A stretch of 64,000 bases of DNA from Pyrenochaeta sp. MPI-SDFR-AT-0127 (lineage: Eukaryota; Ascomycota; Dothideomycetes; Pleosporales; Cucurbitariaceae): contig JAGTJM010000023.1 of NCBI GenBank assembly GCA_020747015.1, positions 248,001-312,000 of the forward strand, given 5' to 3'. Under the pieces are notes generated by a model. The model searched no databases and was not told where the DNA came from. It saw only the letters and a program-made list of their open reading frames with translations. Positions 32,516 through 45,842 of this stretch are shown in pieces. Position numbers and translations under genes: made by a program. The stretch's first letter is position 1. Every line of letters starts with the position of its first letter.

Positions 32516-35066
32516 ATGTTGCGCCGTTTAAACCCTCGAAGAAATGAACCTCAACGACGCCATACGACGATGTAAGTTCTTCATGTAAAATCGCACTTCT
32601 CGCTGTGTTCCCACTACAAATGTAGTCGTTATCAACAAATGTCGCTCTATTCCTGTTTGTTTCTTCTTACCTGAGCCAGAAGGCATTTTGAGGTGTTCTG
32701 TGTTTGTGTCGCAAGCAGTTTCTTGTAGCGCTTGTTGACCATAGCAAGCAGAAACGAACAACCGCGACCACAACCCGCACATGAAATCAAAACGCGAGTT
32801 TCGATCCAACCTAGACCAGTATTGTCTTCAAAGACCGACGAAGAAGACGTTGATTTACCTGTCTTCTTGGGAAACATTCCACCGCCGAAGTCGCTCAATG
32901 CTCAACTGCACCCAGACCGCCTCGTTCCACACTTGACGCAGACCCCATGGGAAGCTGAACGCCATAAGAAAAATCCTGCATGGAGACGCTCAAAGCTTTC
33001 ATACCAATTGCCGGAACATGTTTTCAGAAAGCTTCCAAGAGAAGTATACGACTGTGTTCTCGCACAACTTGAGCAGATTCATCTCAGCCAAAGTGAGCCA
33101 TGCGCATTATGCCACTTGAAAGATCTCTACAACCTCTCGCTCACAAATCGAGCTTGGGACAGAGCCGTGAGATCTATCATGTAAGATTATATTTCTCTAC
33201 TTCTGAATTTCCATGCGAGCCGGTTTTGTCTCACCGAGCATGAAGTTGGGTGAGAAGGGGGCGACCGATGACAGGGCACTACTCTGAAAACTCTACGCCA
33301 TCCGCCTGCGCCATGAGCAGACTCCTTTAACCAGCGACAGAATACATCTTTCGTCTATCGATCAGCATGAGTAAGAACTGACGCATTGTTAGGTATCGCA
33401 ATGTTCACGTTGTCACTAACGAAGAGCACGCCAAACTACCCAAACTCAAGATCCAGGGGCCAGTAGACTCAAACTTCTGCGGAGGACACTCCGCGAACGC
33501 CATGCATTAGCGCGAACTGTACGCGAACTACATCTGTCGGACTTCCAGGCTCTCTATCAGAGTGCCAGCATCGAGCGCGAAGAGATTGTAAATTTGGTGG
33601 CGTCCTTGGTCATGGCGTGTCCGTACCTGGAACGCCTGGTTGGATTTCACATCCCGTTTCAGAATTCATTCGATCGATTGTCGCACGCGCTCTCATCGAG
33701 AACGAACCTGAAAGAGAGAGTGTGGCTTCTGACAGAAGCGGATACAGAGCTGTCGGACGATGAGACTAGCCACTTGGGTGCATATTATCACACTGCTTGC
33801 GACCCAGTAGAGCGCTTTCTTGGACTCAATTCCAAGTACCCACTACTGTCAACTTTCGTCCTGCATCAGGACCAGGGCGAGACTACAACTTCTTTGAACT
33901 TTCGTGCGGTAGTTGGCACCCTTCGGCAGTTCCCGGTACTTCGACACCTCTCAATATCTGGACTACCAGCGACGTCGTTTACAAACATGGCGTTGAATGC
34001 TTTACCACCAAATCTACATTCTCTCCGTCTCGAGAATCTCCCTGGTATCAATGACAAGGGCCTCGAGCGCTTCACTACCTCCCAACAGGCCAGAACGCTG
34101 AAGAATCTGACTATGATCAATTTGGACATGGCCAGCTTGACTATACTGTCAAAAATACTATCGCATAACCTTGCTAATCTAAAACATTTCTCTTTAACTC
34201 AAGACAAAGCGCCCGGCCTCTCATCACAACTATCAGTGCCCGACTTCCATTCATCGTCCCTAGAATCCCTTCACTGGGAATTCCGTTCTGAAGCCGGCCC
34301 TTTTTCGACTCTCACTCCATCGTTGTCACCATCCACTCCTAAGCTACAAACTTTTCCTTTTGCCAATCCAGAGCCAATATGCTGTCTCGCAACCACTCTC
34401 CTCGCATCTGCTATCGAGAGCGGCGCATTCCCGTCTCTCCGCCGCATCCGCATTCCACATGATCCTCAGGGTGTCATCCAAGCACTTTGCAGACCGCTAG
34501 CTACCGCACTTCTGCACTCAGACGCGGCTTTATTGCAGATGCCATCGCGCATCTCAGGCTCAAATGCCTTCTCAATTATGTTTGAGAATAATGGGCCAAT
34601 TTCGCCCAAGATGCACGGATTCTCAGCATTTGTCGCGCCATCGAGTCCTCGCGCAGACTCCGCGATGGATACGCCCACCTCTCTGGGTAGTTCTGGTCAT
34701 GGGCCACTTACACCGATGCGCACGCGTCTCGCTGCTCATTCGCGCATTCTGGCTGCCAAGCGGGATTCCTTCATGATGTTTCGCGTGCAGGATCCGGAAG
34801 GAGCCGTGCGGCTGGAGAAAAGCATTGGTGGGTTTACAGGGCGGGTTGGAAGCAAGATTACGTATGTCTTGAAGGCTGATAGGAGCCGCACGCCTGGGGC
34901 TGCGGGGGATGAGCGTTCTGAGCATAGTCAGTGGATCACTGGCATTGAAGATTTGGCGGGTCTGGTGGATACGGAGGGCGCGGATCGAGAGCGCGAGAAG
35001 AGCTGTGGACACGCTACTGGGGGGAGGGCGGGCAAACACGTCGTCAAGGTGGCGGAGCTATTTTAA
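32516..35066 (+). CDS. F-box/leucine-rich-repeat-like protein with an apparent one-base deletion
   Basis: Exons 32516-32571, about 32752-33180 and 33393-35066. With one base restored the product would be about 719 aa. An F-box-like segment (VFRKLPREVYDCVLAQLEQ, then DLYNLSLTNRAWDRAV) is followed by YRNVHVVTNEEHAKLPKLK. After that comes a leucine-rich middle (LRHLSISGLP, LHSLRLENLPGINDKGLERF) and a Ser-rich C-terminal third. F-box/LRR proteins select substrates for SCF ubiquitin ligases. Reading exon 3 as it stands hits TAG at 33508-33510. The good coding frame resumes 23 codons after the splice and needs one extra base between 33461 and 33462. An alternative is a longer intron (33181-33463) ending at that CCAG, which keeps frame but skips the coding-like YRNVH segment. 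The first intron is long (180 nt), and its acceptor may be three bases earlier. Confidence 0.7.
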
Positions 35067-37661
35067 TTGCGGACTATGCATATGCACATGCGCCTCTCCC
35101 CCGCGATCAAACTCTGCTTCCCGTTCTTCTGATTTAGATGGCTGCTTGGAAGGCCATGCATTACCCTAAACCTTTTTCTCTTGCGGCAACCATTAGGTTC
35201 TTCAAGGGAGGCTCAAATGGACGATTTCTTATGTTGATTGGAACCCATGGCGCAGTTCTCCCGAGAAACGGCAGGCTAGCGGTCAGGTTCGGCAGGACAA
35301 TTTTGCAGGATACCCCATAATTTTATCGAGCATAGCTAATCTCTAATGTAATATCAGATTTCAAGCCAAGATGTCAACTTCAAAGAGTGCGTGTAATAGG
35401 GGCCACAGGTGACGGAAGAAACATTGGGTCATGTCTTACTGTATCCATATTCGTACTGATCTTCGTGCCCGGAAATGTGCTCTTCACCTTGGCATTTTGA
35501 TTCACAATCCTAATTGCGCTCTAGGATGGAACTGGTGCGGGAGCCAGGCGATCATCAAGTGCGAATACGGAGTCCAGACCTGGCTCCGTAGAGCGCCCCC
35601 TGTGGACTGCGAGAGACAAGGGAGCATGTGACAAGGTTTGTGAGATATATTGGAGACCCCAGTCACCCCCTAGTTTCGCCAATCGAATTGATTGCAGCGG
35701 ATTCTTGTCCCTTTTGGGGCTGCCGTTCTTGTTGCTCGCATTGCGTGAAACACAATGCTATGAGGAGCCACGAGAATTGCAGTCTGTCATGTATCCAAGA
35801 ATTAAGATAGCTGTCATGGTTCCACAAGTCTTGTAGGGATAACGTGACAAGCTATGTCAACCGTTGAAAATTAAGGCTCTAGAACATCTTGACCTTTTGA
35901 TAGCCTTTTCTTGTTGATATTACACCCCTGTGTGTTTCGTTTGGTGGACGGCAGCTTGTGCAATCGTGCATGGTACCGCTTGCATACTGCCGACACAAGG
36001 CCGCACGATCGGTTCGGAAAGTAAACCGAGCCACTCACACTAGATCGGAAGATTGGAGTAGGATGCTTCGGCGGTAGGGGCTGTACGAAATAGCTTAGCC
36101 TGCAGTGTTGCTGTTGCTCGCATTAGTCTACGCGCAAAGGTAGACTAAAAATCCTAAGCGCATTGCTTTAGCGGTTTGGGGGTACACATGACATGGCGCC
36201 TCGTTCTCCTTGCTTATTGTGTAGAATATCCCGGGAGGCACAATGCGTGGAGACGAGGATAAATGGTTGGTCTAAAGCCCAGGTAATGGGAAAATCCGAG
36301 ACTCCAGACGCACTAGTCTGCTCGCGGGAAGGACAGACGAAGCCTCTTACTCGCTAGCTGGAGTCCTCTGATACACATGTGTGGAAACGATGGGTTTCCT
36401 ATTGGGGCATGATGACATACCACGTCGCGGTCCCGGACTTTGTTTCAATGGCAACACCGATGACGATGGTGTTGGGATATTAGCCAACAAGGGGATGATA
36501 GATTGAAGGACATGGATTGGGCGGGACATGCTCCGGCTATGTCGTGCATGCTGTAGCTGAGCAAAGACAGGGACCAGAAAATTTTAAGGTTGAGGTGTGT
36601 ACGGGAGCGGGAAGCTACCATGTCCGTTGAAGTCAGTGCTTGGGTGTGACAGCTCTCCGCGGACCAGCTAATGTATGCTTTTTTGTAAGGCTGACGCCGT
36701 CAGACCTTCCCTAAACATGAAGAATGTGGGTTACGGTACCCGAAATCAAGCATTCTGTCACAAGATCCACAATGATTGAGGCCCTGCCCCGAATATTCCA
36801 GATCTGCATGGCAGCCTTTCCAGAAAAGCCGCAGACGTGATGTCCAAAAGCGGGTCTGTTGTCTGGATGGGTCTATCTCAAGGCGCCGATTTTGTCAGCA
36901 AGGGTGTGCCTTGGGATCTGGGATGTGACAAACAGTACATAGCCGCACACTCTCTTTCATCCTTCGCGCCAATTTGTATATCTACACTTGTGGCGCTAGC
37001 AACCTGAAACCCGCTGCACGCGCACTCGCACTCGCATATTATTACCCAATTACAAAATCAGTTGCTCCCCTCATCCGGTTCCATCTCCGATCCGACTTGC
37101 TGCCTGCAATGCTCCGAGATGTGGTGAAGCCCTTTGGTGACTTCCCCCAGGAGAGGCGCGGAGACGCTTCACAAACGGCTCTGCTCCCGGCACGCTTCTT
37201 CCGGCCACGTCTTGGCACCACTACAACATCCAAAGTGGGTACACGACGGAGCCACATGAGCCATATGTGTGGGAGCTGAACAGGAATGCGGCGCGGGAAT
37301 TACTCCCGCTGCGCCGCCGGACGCCTTATATACCTAGCCTGGTCGCACGAAGTGAGAGGCAAGTTTTCTGTCCTTGGTAATTGACTACACAAGACTTCAA
37401 TTCCTCGTCATCTCTATCTAATCCTCGATTCCTAGATTACAACTACTCCCCATGCATCCTTTCAACGCCTTCGGAAATGCGGCATAATAGCCTCCATGCG
37501 AGTTCCCGCAGACCGAAGTCCTGCGTAACATTAGAGCCCCCCAAAACACATGCACAGTACCGGAAACAAAGAGAAGAGACGGATTAGGCCGCCTCGCAAA
37601 ATCGCGCCATGTTAAGCCAAACTCCCTCTACGTAACACATAACGGGACAACAGGCGCCGCC
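35067..37661. other. 2.6-kb intergenic region, no gene seen
   Basis: Lies between the 3' ends of the F-box gene and the Zn2Cys6 gene. It is AT-richer, with short frames only. One frame at 36974-37279 is open but not protein-like. Confidence 0.5.
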
Positions 37662-39311
37662 TTACGCAACCGGTTTCACTGGGATGTGACCTTCGAGCTG
37701 AGGTATTATGTCGAGAATTTTCGGATCAATGGTCCAGTTGCTCAAGTCGGCCACAGTGCTCTCAAAAAGAGGAGTCATGCGAGTGTAACCTGCTTCGATA
37801 TCCCAGTAATGACACGCGTCGTCTGCATACGGCCATCGTATGCCGATAAGACCGACAAGAGCACCGACTGGATATTCTTGGGGATGTTGATATAGTAACT
37901 GGCGGACTTGAGGCCTACAACTAGTCAGCATGTGGGGTCACGTTTCAGGTTCTAGCTTTCCAAGGTTCAACACGCACCAAGGGATGAGATCGATGAGGAT
38001 GTCATATGGCGACGAATCCTGCTTGCCGACCGGCGGCGTTAACCAATCTGGATTTGCGTTCAGGTTTTCGACACTGGGCCAAATGAGGTACTGAAGAACA
38101 GTCAGTCGCCATGAGAACCCTTGCCGGTTTGGAAACTTACCCGCATCAATTTGGTCAAGACATACGTGGACGCAAGTCTTACCGAAAGAGGCGTTGCCGG
38201 AAGGATCTTGTTCACTGCCCGTGAACACCAAGTCGAAACCGGCTGTGTGTCCTGAGGATCCAAAAACCCCAGCAAGAGCGTGTCCACATCGATTTCGGAT
38301 CTTCCGAATATTTGCACCTCACTCCATCCACTTGTGAGCAAATCTCGTTTGGTTCTTCGGTAATATGCGCAATCGAAACCGAACTTGTTCAGGGCATTCG
38401 ATGCGGCCTCGAGATCCAAGGGAGACGGATTCATTTGCGTAATCCCATCGCCTGCGTTCTCAGACGAATAATTCAGCGCCGACTGACTTTGTTCTCGACT
38501 TTGACAATCGTCAGCAGACGCTCTTGCCATTACTTTGAACACGACCTACCTGTCGCCTCGAGAGGACCCATCATACGATGATGCGCCCATGGTGCGTGAC
38601 GGACCAGCAAAATGCTCGCTGCTCGGAGTACCGAAGGATTCCCCATCGGGAAGAGCGGATGACGACTCCGATGGATCCTGAGTCATTGTCAGAAGGTGGC
38701 TTGTTTGTTAGTCCCAGAGATTCTCACCGAAAGCGCTCGCTTGATCTCTTCAGCCGAGTGGTGTGCAAAGCCATTCTTCTCAAGCTCACTTGCCCAGTTG
38801 GCGGCCGACACGCGATCTGGCGCCATGGCTAGTAACGAGACAATCGACTTCATATCATCTAGATCCTTGGCCAGCCGCCGAACGTGGGCTCGCAACTGCG
38901 TTGTCGTCTTCCCATCTTCGGCAACGTCGTACACGCACGTGAGGTTCTTCGATTGGCAAGTGTTACATTTTGGCCTGACGCCGTCGCACTGGACCAAAAC
39001 GTCAGTCAATTTCGCATACGCGGTTCAAACCAGACGCGAACCTTGGATTTACGCTTCCTGCAACTTTCACACGCTATCGACGTGATTTTACCACGAGGAG
39101 TCCGAAGCGCATACGTGCCGGAAATGGGAGATTGGTGCTGTCCTCGTGCGTTCGCCAGGGCGCCTCCGAGTCCCTGCTTAGGTGCGAGTGGAGCTTTGTG
39201 CAGTGCAGCTGCAGAGCCTGGCTGCGGGCGAATTACAAGATTGGCCTGTGAGGTGTCGATGTGTAGTGGACCTTGGCTGCCGTCCCATTCGGAGGGTTCC
39301 TGGCTGTTCAA
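37662..39311 (-). CDS. Zn2Cys6 transcription factor with DUF3425-like C-terminus (5' end unresolved)
   Basis: Exons 39311(or less)-39042, 38988-38728, 38677-38550, 38498-38141, 38090-37978 and 37914-37662, all in frame. The binuclear zinc cluster spans the first two listed exons: CESCRKRKSK joined to CDGVRPKCNTC and NLTC, a complete six-cysteine set once the 53-nt intron is removed. A linker with a coiled-coil helix (LRAHVRRLAKDLDDMKSIV) follows. The last three exons (PSVENL, DWLTPP, IDLIPWPQVRQ, RWPYADDACHYWD) resemble the DUF3425 region of fungal bZIP and zinc-cluster regulators. The first listed exon has no ATG, and an in-frame stop lies upstream, so another 5' exon must exist. A candidate ATG is at 39446 (MSHIPAQF), but I could not find a convincing join. 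The target genes are unknown. Confidence 0.8.
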
Positions 39312-41964
39312 ATGTCAGCAAGGCTCGCACCAGACGGGCAGCACTGCAACAACAGAAACGCTTCTGTGCGTACGACCGTGGCTGGTTTCAGATGGACCTA
39401 GGTGGGTGTTCTTTGATGGGCGGAATTGGGCCGGAATGTGCGACATCGGGTGGTGTTGTGAACCCCGCGCAGAAACTTGCAAAGCTTCCTTAACCGACTA
39501 GAGTCCCGAGATTAGTCGGAACTTGTTAGGGCCTGCTGGTTGGGCTGGCATATTGGCGACGTTTTTGCTTGGTGTTTAGGCGAATCATGGTCCGATGGGT
39601 AAGACGGATGCCTGATGGGTTTCGTTTGCCCGCGTCAGATGAACATCTTGAACCAAGTTGTACCGATATTAGTCGGCCTCTGCAGATCCTTTCTGAAGAC
39701 GGACGTCCCTCCAGGATCTCTGTTCAATCCTTGGCAGTGTGGGATTGCGGTAATATGAGGGCTTGCAATATTGCGCAGGCTACGGAGGGCATGGCGACAG
39801 GCCCAAAGCAAAGAGATGTTTGAAGCCAGAACTCCTCATACATGTCGTGGGGATCGAGCGTGTCGAACGGGAGGCACCGGTACGGATGAAAAAACCGGTT
39901 CGACAACGACAGGCCACCAGGTGAGAAGCACCGAAAACTTGTCCGTGTGGGCAGTGTACACCTCTGAACAACGCTCTTGGAAAACCGACGTTTACATACC
40001 TTTGGAATCCGGCCGCCTGCACAACGGCCTCTGAGGCGCGACGCATCAGGCGTGGATTTGACCCCTCCTGAGGCGAGCCATCCAAAGCGTCGGGCAGGCT
40101 GTTACTGCCATGCCAGTAATTGAGCCCTGAGGAGAGGTCAATGAAGGATCGGAAGATGGGTCCGCTGCAGGCTTACCAGGTGACGAGTTTGCTGATTGTG
40201 AAGGCATGAGTGCGAGCATGTCTTGATGCGGACATTCAACGAAGAGGAGCTATAACAAAAGCAAATGGTGGATGAAGGAGTAGTCTTCCGCAGAAACCAT
40301 ATGGATGATCAGCTATGCATATCGGGGAATTATACTGTATATCGTTTACTAGAGCAGTGGGCGTGAGAGACCATGGGTGCTTGGCCAACTACTATGCGGA
40401 ACTGATGACAAGGATTGGAGCTGGAAGAAGTTTCAAATACGTCGCCCATCTAAACACCAGGAGCTGGCGGATGCAGGTCGATCTAGCTTTTAGCGCACCA
40501 AAGCAACCACCGCGGGGAAATCGGCTTAGCGGACGGCACTGTCCAACTAGGCCAGAACCGCCGCCTTTCCCACAAAATATCACCAAGGCATACGAAGCCC
40601 CATGCAAATTCAGCATGACTTTTGATGTGGGATGTCATGGTATTTGCCTCGTCAAGCCTCTAGAGGCCGGTCCTTGTCTTCCGACATCATCGGCCAGTGC
40701 GCCACCGTATCAGTCAGTAACATCGTGTGCAAAGACTACTTGGTTCGACTTGCGTAAGAATGGATACTCTGAGGCTACGCTGCGCAAGCTTGCTGATCGT
40801 CACTTTTGGCATCCATGCTTGCGCAGTGACGTGCGGCAGATCACCTGAAAACAACACAGTCAACGGCGTTCGAGACTCTCAAGATTGGCATCCCGCATGC
40901 CCTCACTAAAATTATGGATGGGCCGCATGTTAACCCAGGAATGTCCGTCAAACGAGGCGCGTGTCTTTGGCCAAAGCTGGCAGGACCATAATATCCAGTC
41001 GGTCCGATACGCAAAGGCTCAGCTTTCTGCCGCGTTGCAGCGAGATCCGCCATGCCAAGCTTGCATTCTTGAAGCTCAACGCATGGCTGTGCGTGACGTA
41101 GATTTTGAGTTTACCAAGGTTGGCCTCTCACGAACCTCTTCAAGAAGTTTGCATGTCTGGACCCCCATTACTTTCTCCCCCTAAGAGATGGTGGCTGGGC
41201 ACTATCCAGGAACATGCCCACCCGCACGCGCATGAGGGACATTGGAACGCCCCGCCGGCCGTCGGGCTGTCGCACGCATGCCAATGTGCTGCGGACACCG
41301 ACACGCTTCCGGCGCTTTCCACAATGCTGGGACCAACAGCTTCACCTCCAGGTCTGCTACATCGATTCGACCTTCCCCCAGCGTTGACGCGCAAGAAGGG
41401 GCGCAGAGAGTGATCATCACGCCAATGCTTGACTCCCATCAACGGGACGTTTCCTCGCCTGTCAGAGCCTTCGTTGATACTGCGCCTTGGCTTACCAACC
41501 TACACAACGACTTGGCTCTCACAAGGACGAAGCACTCGCTTTGGACATCACTGCGTTACCCATGCTCAGCAACCCCCCTCTGATCCCAAGCTCCTCTTAC
41601 ACTTAAGATCGAGCAATACTTTTCGAGAGGGTTTACACTTGTCCCAAATCAGTATGCCTACCCTCAAACTCTAACGTACACTCGAGCTCATTGGACAGCC
41701 GTGTTGGCATATCGTCTTCAACCTAACCACGAGAATTCCCTCAGTGAGACGCATATCTGGGTACGGAGTACTTTCTCCGACACCAGCGTTTATTGATTTT
41801 GAAACTACGCGTAGGCTTTAATTCTATTTCACCGACTATTCTGCCGCAGTTACTGCCACAATGCACCTTGCCCACAAAACTGCCCAGGTAGAACACGAGT
41901 GTGCTAGTCGTCTCGTGAGCGTCGTTGGCCCTGGACCCTGATCCTCTTCTATGGCATAACCCGG

Positions 41965-42254
41965 ATGTCAGCCATTCTTGGTAAGTTCTTGGTGAAGGAC
42001 ATCACGTACCTTTGTACTCTATCCGATGTCTAGGCGCCATTTACCCGTTACACAAAACTGTGAACAGGCTGGGCAACGTCTTGGAATTCGCTGTCTTGGC
42101 TTGTCGACTCACTATTGCCACAATGCGCAGCCAGGCACACGCACTTAATACACCAAAGATCTGCAACTCTATTGTTCCCACCCGAATGCACTACTCAAGG
42201 ACGAGCCTTCTGATCGTCGCGGTTCATACGTGGCTCATCGGAGAGCAACGCTAA
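41965..42254 (+). CDS. Possible small two-exon gene (78 aa)
   Basis: ATG 41965 gives MSAILG with a GTAAGT donor at 41981. The acceptor CTAG at 42030-42033 joins in phase 1 to a frame that stays open to 42254. The product would have a short hydrophobic start and a second hydrophobic stretch near the end (TSLLIVAVHTWLI). No branch-site consensus is visible in the 53-nt intron and there is no family resemblance. A chance arrangement is quite possible. Confidence 0.22.
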
Positions 42255-43989
42255 GTCGGCGTGTGCCGAAGAGTTTTCGCTTGTCAATGCCACTGTAATG
42301 GCCTATTACACAATTGAACCTCGGGCCGTGCTTATTGCAATGGGGTTCCATCTACGTCATTAGAGATACAAACCCAAGGAAAAACTTGGCCAAAAGTCAG
42401 TGCCTTTGTCTAGTTCCTGATTTGGACATGGCAAGACTCGCAAATTTGCCAATTTCTCGTTTTCAGACAAGGTGAAGCGCTGGAGATATGGAACAAGTTA
42501 GTGCCTCAATCACGAATGCAAGCTTGATGCTAAGCAAGGGTCTAACTTTCTTGACAACGCAATGACGTCTCGCAGGATACGAGTTCTCTTCTGACCACAC
42601 ACAGGAAAGCTAATCCGTCGATGGCTGATACTTCACGTGCCAGGGGCTGAGGCCGAATACACTTCTTTCGTGATCGGAAGTCAGTCTTGCATCTTTGCTG
42701 CCCTGGCAGTGGGGCTCAAGCGCGAAAATTTGTTTTGGCAGTGGTTGCAAATGCACATTAGACCCGGTAGTTTGGCATCTGGCGCATCAGGGTCCCACAT
42801 GCTCGTGTTGCTCACCTCGCAGGGCCAATCAAAACCTGGGGACAGCATTCCGTCTTTTGCCATTGGTGGTTTATTAGCTTTAATTGCTGAACCCTAGGGT
42901 CTTGAGTGCATCGCGAATCTCTGGTCAAGCCCCAAAGCATTGCGACCGATCTAGACGTGTATGTGGCTTGTCTCCTCCGATGCTTGGCCTGCGCCATTCT
43001 GCACCCATGAATAGAGATTAACGAGTCGGCTACTAAACTCTCGCTGAGACCATGCCGGTTGGGACTTGCAGAAAATGCCACCCACGTGCATTCGCGAACG
43101 GCTCTTATTCCAATCTAAAGTTTGGCTGTCGTGTTTCAAGGCTGCAAAAAACCTCACTCCTTCCGGCACTTCCATTGCGGACAATTGCGGACTTTACATT
43201 TTTTTCCCACAGCCAGGATGAACCATTGTCCTGCTTACTGCATTCGTCTACAAACTCAATTGTATTCATGCAAAACTAAAAGGATTTGTCAACGAACTCA
43301 CCGTTCGCTCAGATGTCCGTCCTCGCTCCTTGCTCCGAGCACTCGGGTCTACATGTGCCGGCTTCAGTTCCTGATGCGCTTCGATTCCATTGTTCCTGTC
43401 CAAAGCGCCTGCCGGCTTGATGGTTCCAGAGTTTCTTCGACACACTAGCCACTGGACTGTTCGCGTCTTGGAGCTAAACAAATGGCAGAACAATGGGCAC
43501 GCGCTTAAATTTCCCTATACGCCGTTAGTCTCAGGTGAACAACAGTTATCAGCACCGCTATCGTTCGCTCAGGGTACTAATTACCTAGTCGCATGGTCGC
43601 ATCCACATGGTTGTTCGGAACCTTGCCTTCGTTGTACAACAACCGGCAAGACCGACACACTTTCTCGTAACATATCTCCGCGGACTGCCGACTGAGGCGA
43701 GCTGGCTTTCATGCTCTCCTTGGCCCGACTCTCCGTACTCAGTTACTATACCAACGTTTTCAACTTGCGGATTGCATGGGTTGGCATGCCGCAAACTCAA
43801 GTTCCAAGATCCATCGGCTACGGGGTGGTCGTGATTCGCGGTTCAGCCGTTGCTTTGGCCCCTCTCGGCGGAAGTATCCGATGGTTCCCCGTGCTTGACT
43901 CCATGAATAGGGAACTACAAACCGACGCTACAGGGAACTTGTGCTTCAATATGCCAGACGGCTACCGGGGTTATATGGCCGATTAACTG

Positions 43990-44520
43990 TACGCGGGACT
44001 TCCCCACACAAAACCTTGTGATATGAAACAGTCCCTGCGCTTCTATACGGTTCATCTTCGCCCCACTTCCACTGACGGACCTTTTCGATCGCTTCATCCT
44101 TGAACATGAGACCACAAATCATGCCACGCCTTCCAAGTGACAGCCAAATGCCGGCAGTAAGCACGTCTCCTCTGGGCACCTCGTGTCGGTCTTGTGGAGC
44201 TGATAGGAACCGTATGATGTTGGTTGCGCCATTGGGCACCAAGAGTGGTCAATGTGAATACGGACCACCCCTTAATCACTCCGAGGATGTCTGCGATTTT
44301 GTTGATCAAACCTTCAGCTCGCAGGACGCATTAAATACTGGTAAGCAACGCGCAGCAAGTGAGCTTAGAGCTTATGCGCACTGTTTTCTTCCCGTCTCCA
44401 CGATTTCATTTGCCGTAAGAGCCTCGTTCTCTCTCAATTTCCATCTGCGCAGTGACAAGCACGCGATCTTATCAGCCTGCTTTGCATCTTTCGCGAGTCT
44501 AGTCCTTGATTGGGCATCGT
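43990..44520 (-). pseudogene. Possible gene relic, coding-like pieces in shifted frames
   Basis: Three consecutive minus-strand pieces have protein-like composition: DAQSRTRLAKDAKQADKIA and beyond (44520-44374), EGLINKIADILGVIKGW (about 44311-44260) and GDVLTAGIWLSLGRRGMICG onward (44242-44000). A stop near 44372 and a frame change near 44244 separate them, and no splice pair I tried joins them. This fits a decayed gene, but a chance reading cannot be excluded. I do not recognise the protein. Confidence 0.2.
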
Positions 44521-45820
44521 AAGGCCGAGAAACGGGCAGCCTCAACTAGCCAAACGTCAGAGCTTCATAATCACCATCACCGATTGAACCTCATGCAAGC
44601 ACCGAGAAGCGCAACTTCCCAGCACAAATTATTCGCAAAAGCCAAAATATGAAGCAGGTGTCCTTCCACCAACCACTATCGCGTTATTACACCGCTTTTT
44701 CCAAGGCGCCCCCATGACGTTGAAGGATCGCCAGCATTGAAGTCATCACAGAGAATTTTCACCTCCAAAGCTTACTGCCTGAAAAAATTGATGCGGCAAT
44801 AGCTCTCACACAGGGCTCAAGCGTAAGGATGTCTTTCTTTTTCCAAGATCACCTGCCACTTTGACGCAGGATCATTTGTAGATCGTTTCCAATTCATGAT
44901 ATGCGAGATTTATAAACTCTCTCCTGGCACTGGAGAATTTTGAGAAGAAACCCTAGCGAACTACGTAAAGACAAACGAATAGAAGCGTTGAAGAAAGATT
45001 GAATCGCTGTAAAGTTTACGGTAAAGGTGGAGATTCAACCCCTCATACTGGACCCTTGCTCTCGGTTGACCAAGGTTGTGAGAGCACCTGCCTATCTCTC
45101 CGTCACATGGACGTCAAAACCATGCGCATACCTTTCCCGTATTACTCATACTCTCTTCCCAAGAGGATTGAACGGTCTCAACAGATTGTAGTGAAGGGGG
45201 CTTTGACAAACTGCTATCGAAGAGTTCTAAGCATTGCTTCTTCTTCACTTGGCTACAACACTAACACTCTTAGGCATATCAACATTGACATCAAGCTTCA
45301 GTCGTGAGAAGAGGAAGTTCAAGAACTCAGCTCTCCTCTGATCCGTCGTTCCAGCTCCCCCCCGGCTGGCCAGTCGACTTTGGTGATCAACTCCTTCTCC
45401 AATCCCCTGCCTATAATGCTATACACATAATATTCTCCATGCAGCTCCCTTCCGTTGCCCCGCCCGATGTCGTACTGTCCCCAGCCAAACCACGAACGTA
45501 GACGATCTTCTCAGTATAATTGCCGCTGGATCGCCCGCAACAGATCCTTCCGTGAGGATAGGCGTCTCCTACAACCAAAATCGGACAACCCCGAGCGTTT
45601 CTGTTGAATCGTTGCGTTGAAATCCCTGGCTCCTGGAATATTAGAGGCTTTTCTTGGGCAGATTGTCTACTCGCCCAGATACTTAAGAAAAAACCATAGT
45701 AACACACGTGCATGGCTGCAAATATTGCTGTTCATAAATGCCGCGGTGCTTTCTTCGGACTCAAGCATCCTTTGCGAGGAGGGACAATGTGGGTGACCAG
45801 CGTGGCCAGCCATAGCATCC

Positions 45821-45842
45821 ACTGGCGATGTACTGGCGATGT
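45821..45842. repeat. 11-bp perfect tandem duplication
   Basis: ACTGGCGATGT occurs twice in direct succession in non-coding DNA. No function assigned. Confidence 0.8.

Noticed and set aside
44941..45340. Minus-strand frame with five stops that could be CGA-to-TGA or CAG-to-TAG changes (RIP-like)
   Set aside because: About five stops in 130 codons is what chance predicts, and the stretch is not AT-biased as RIP products usually are.
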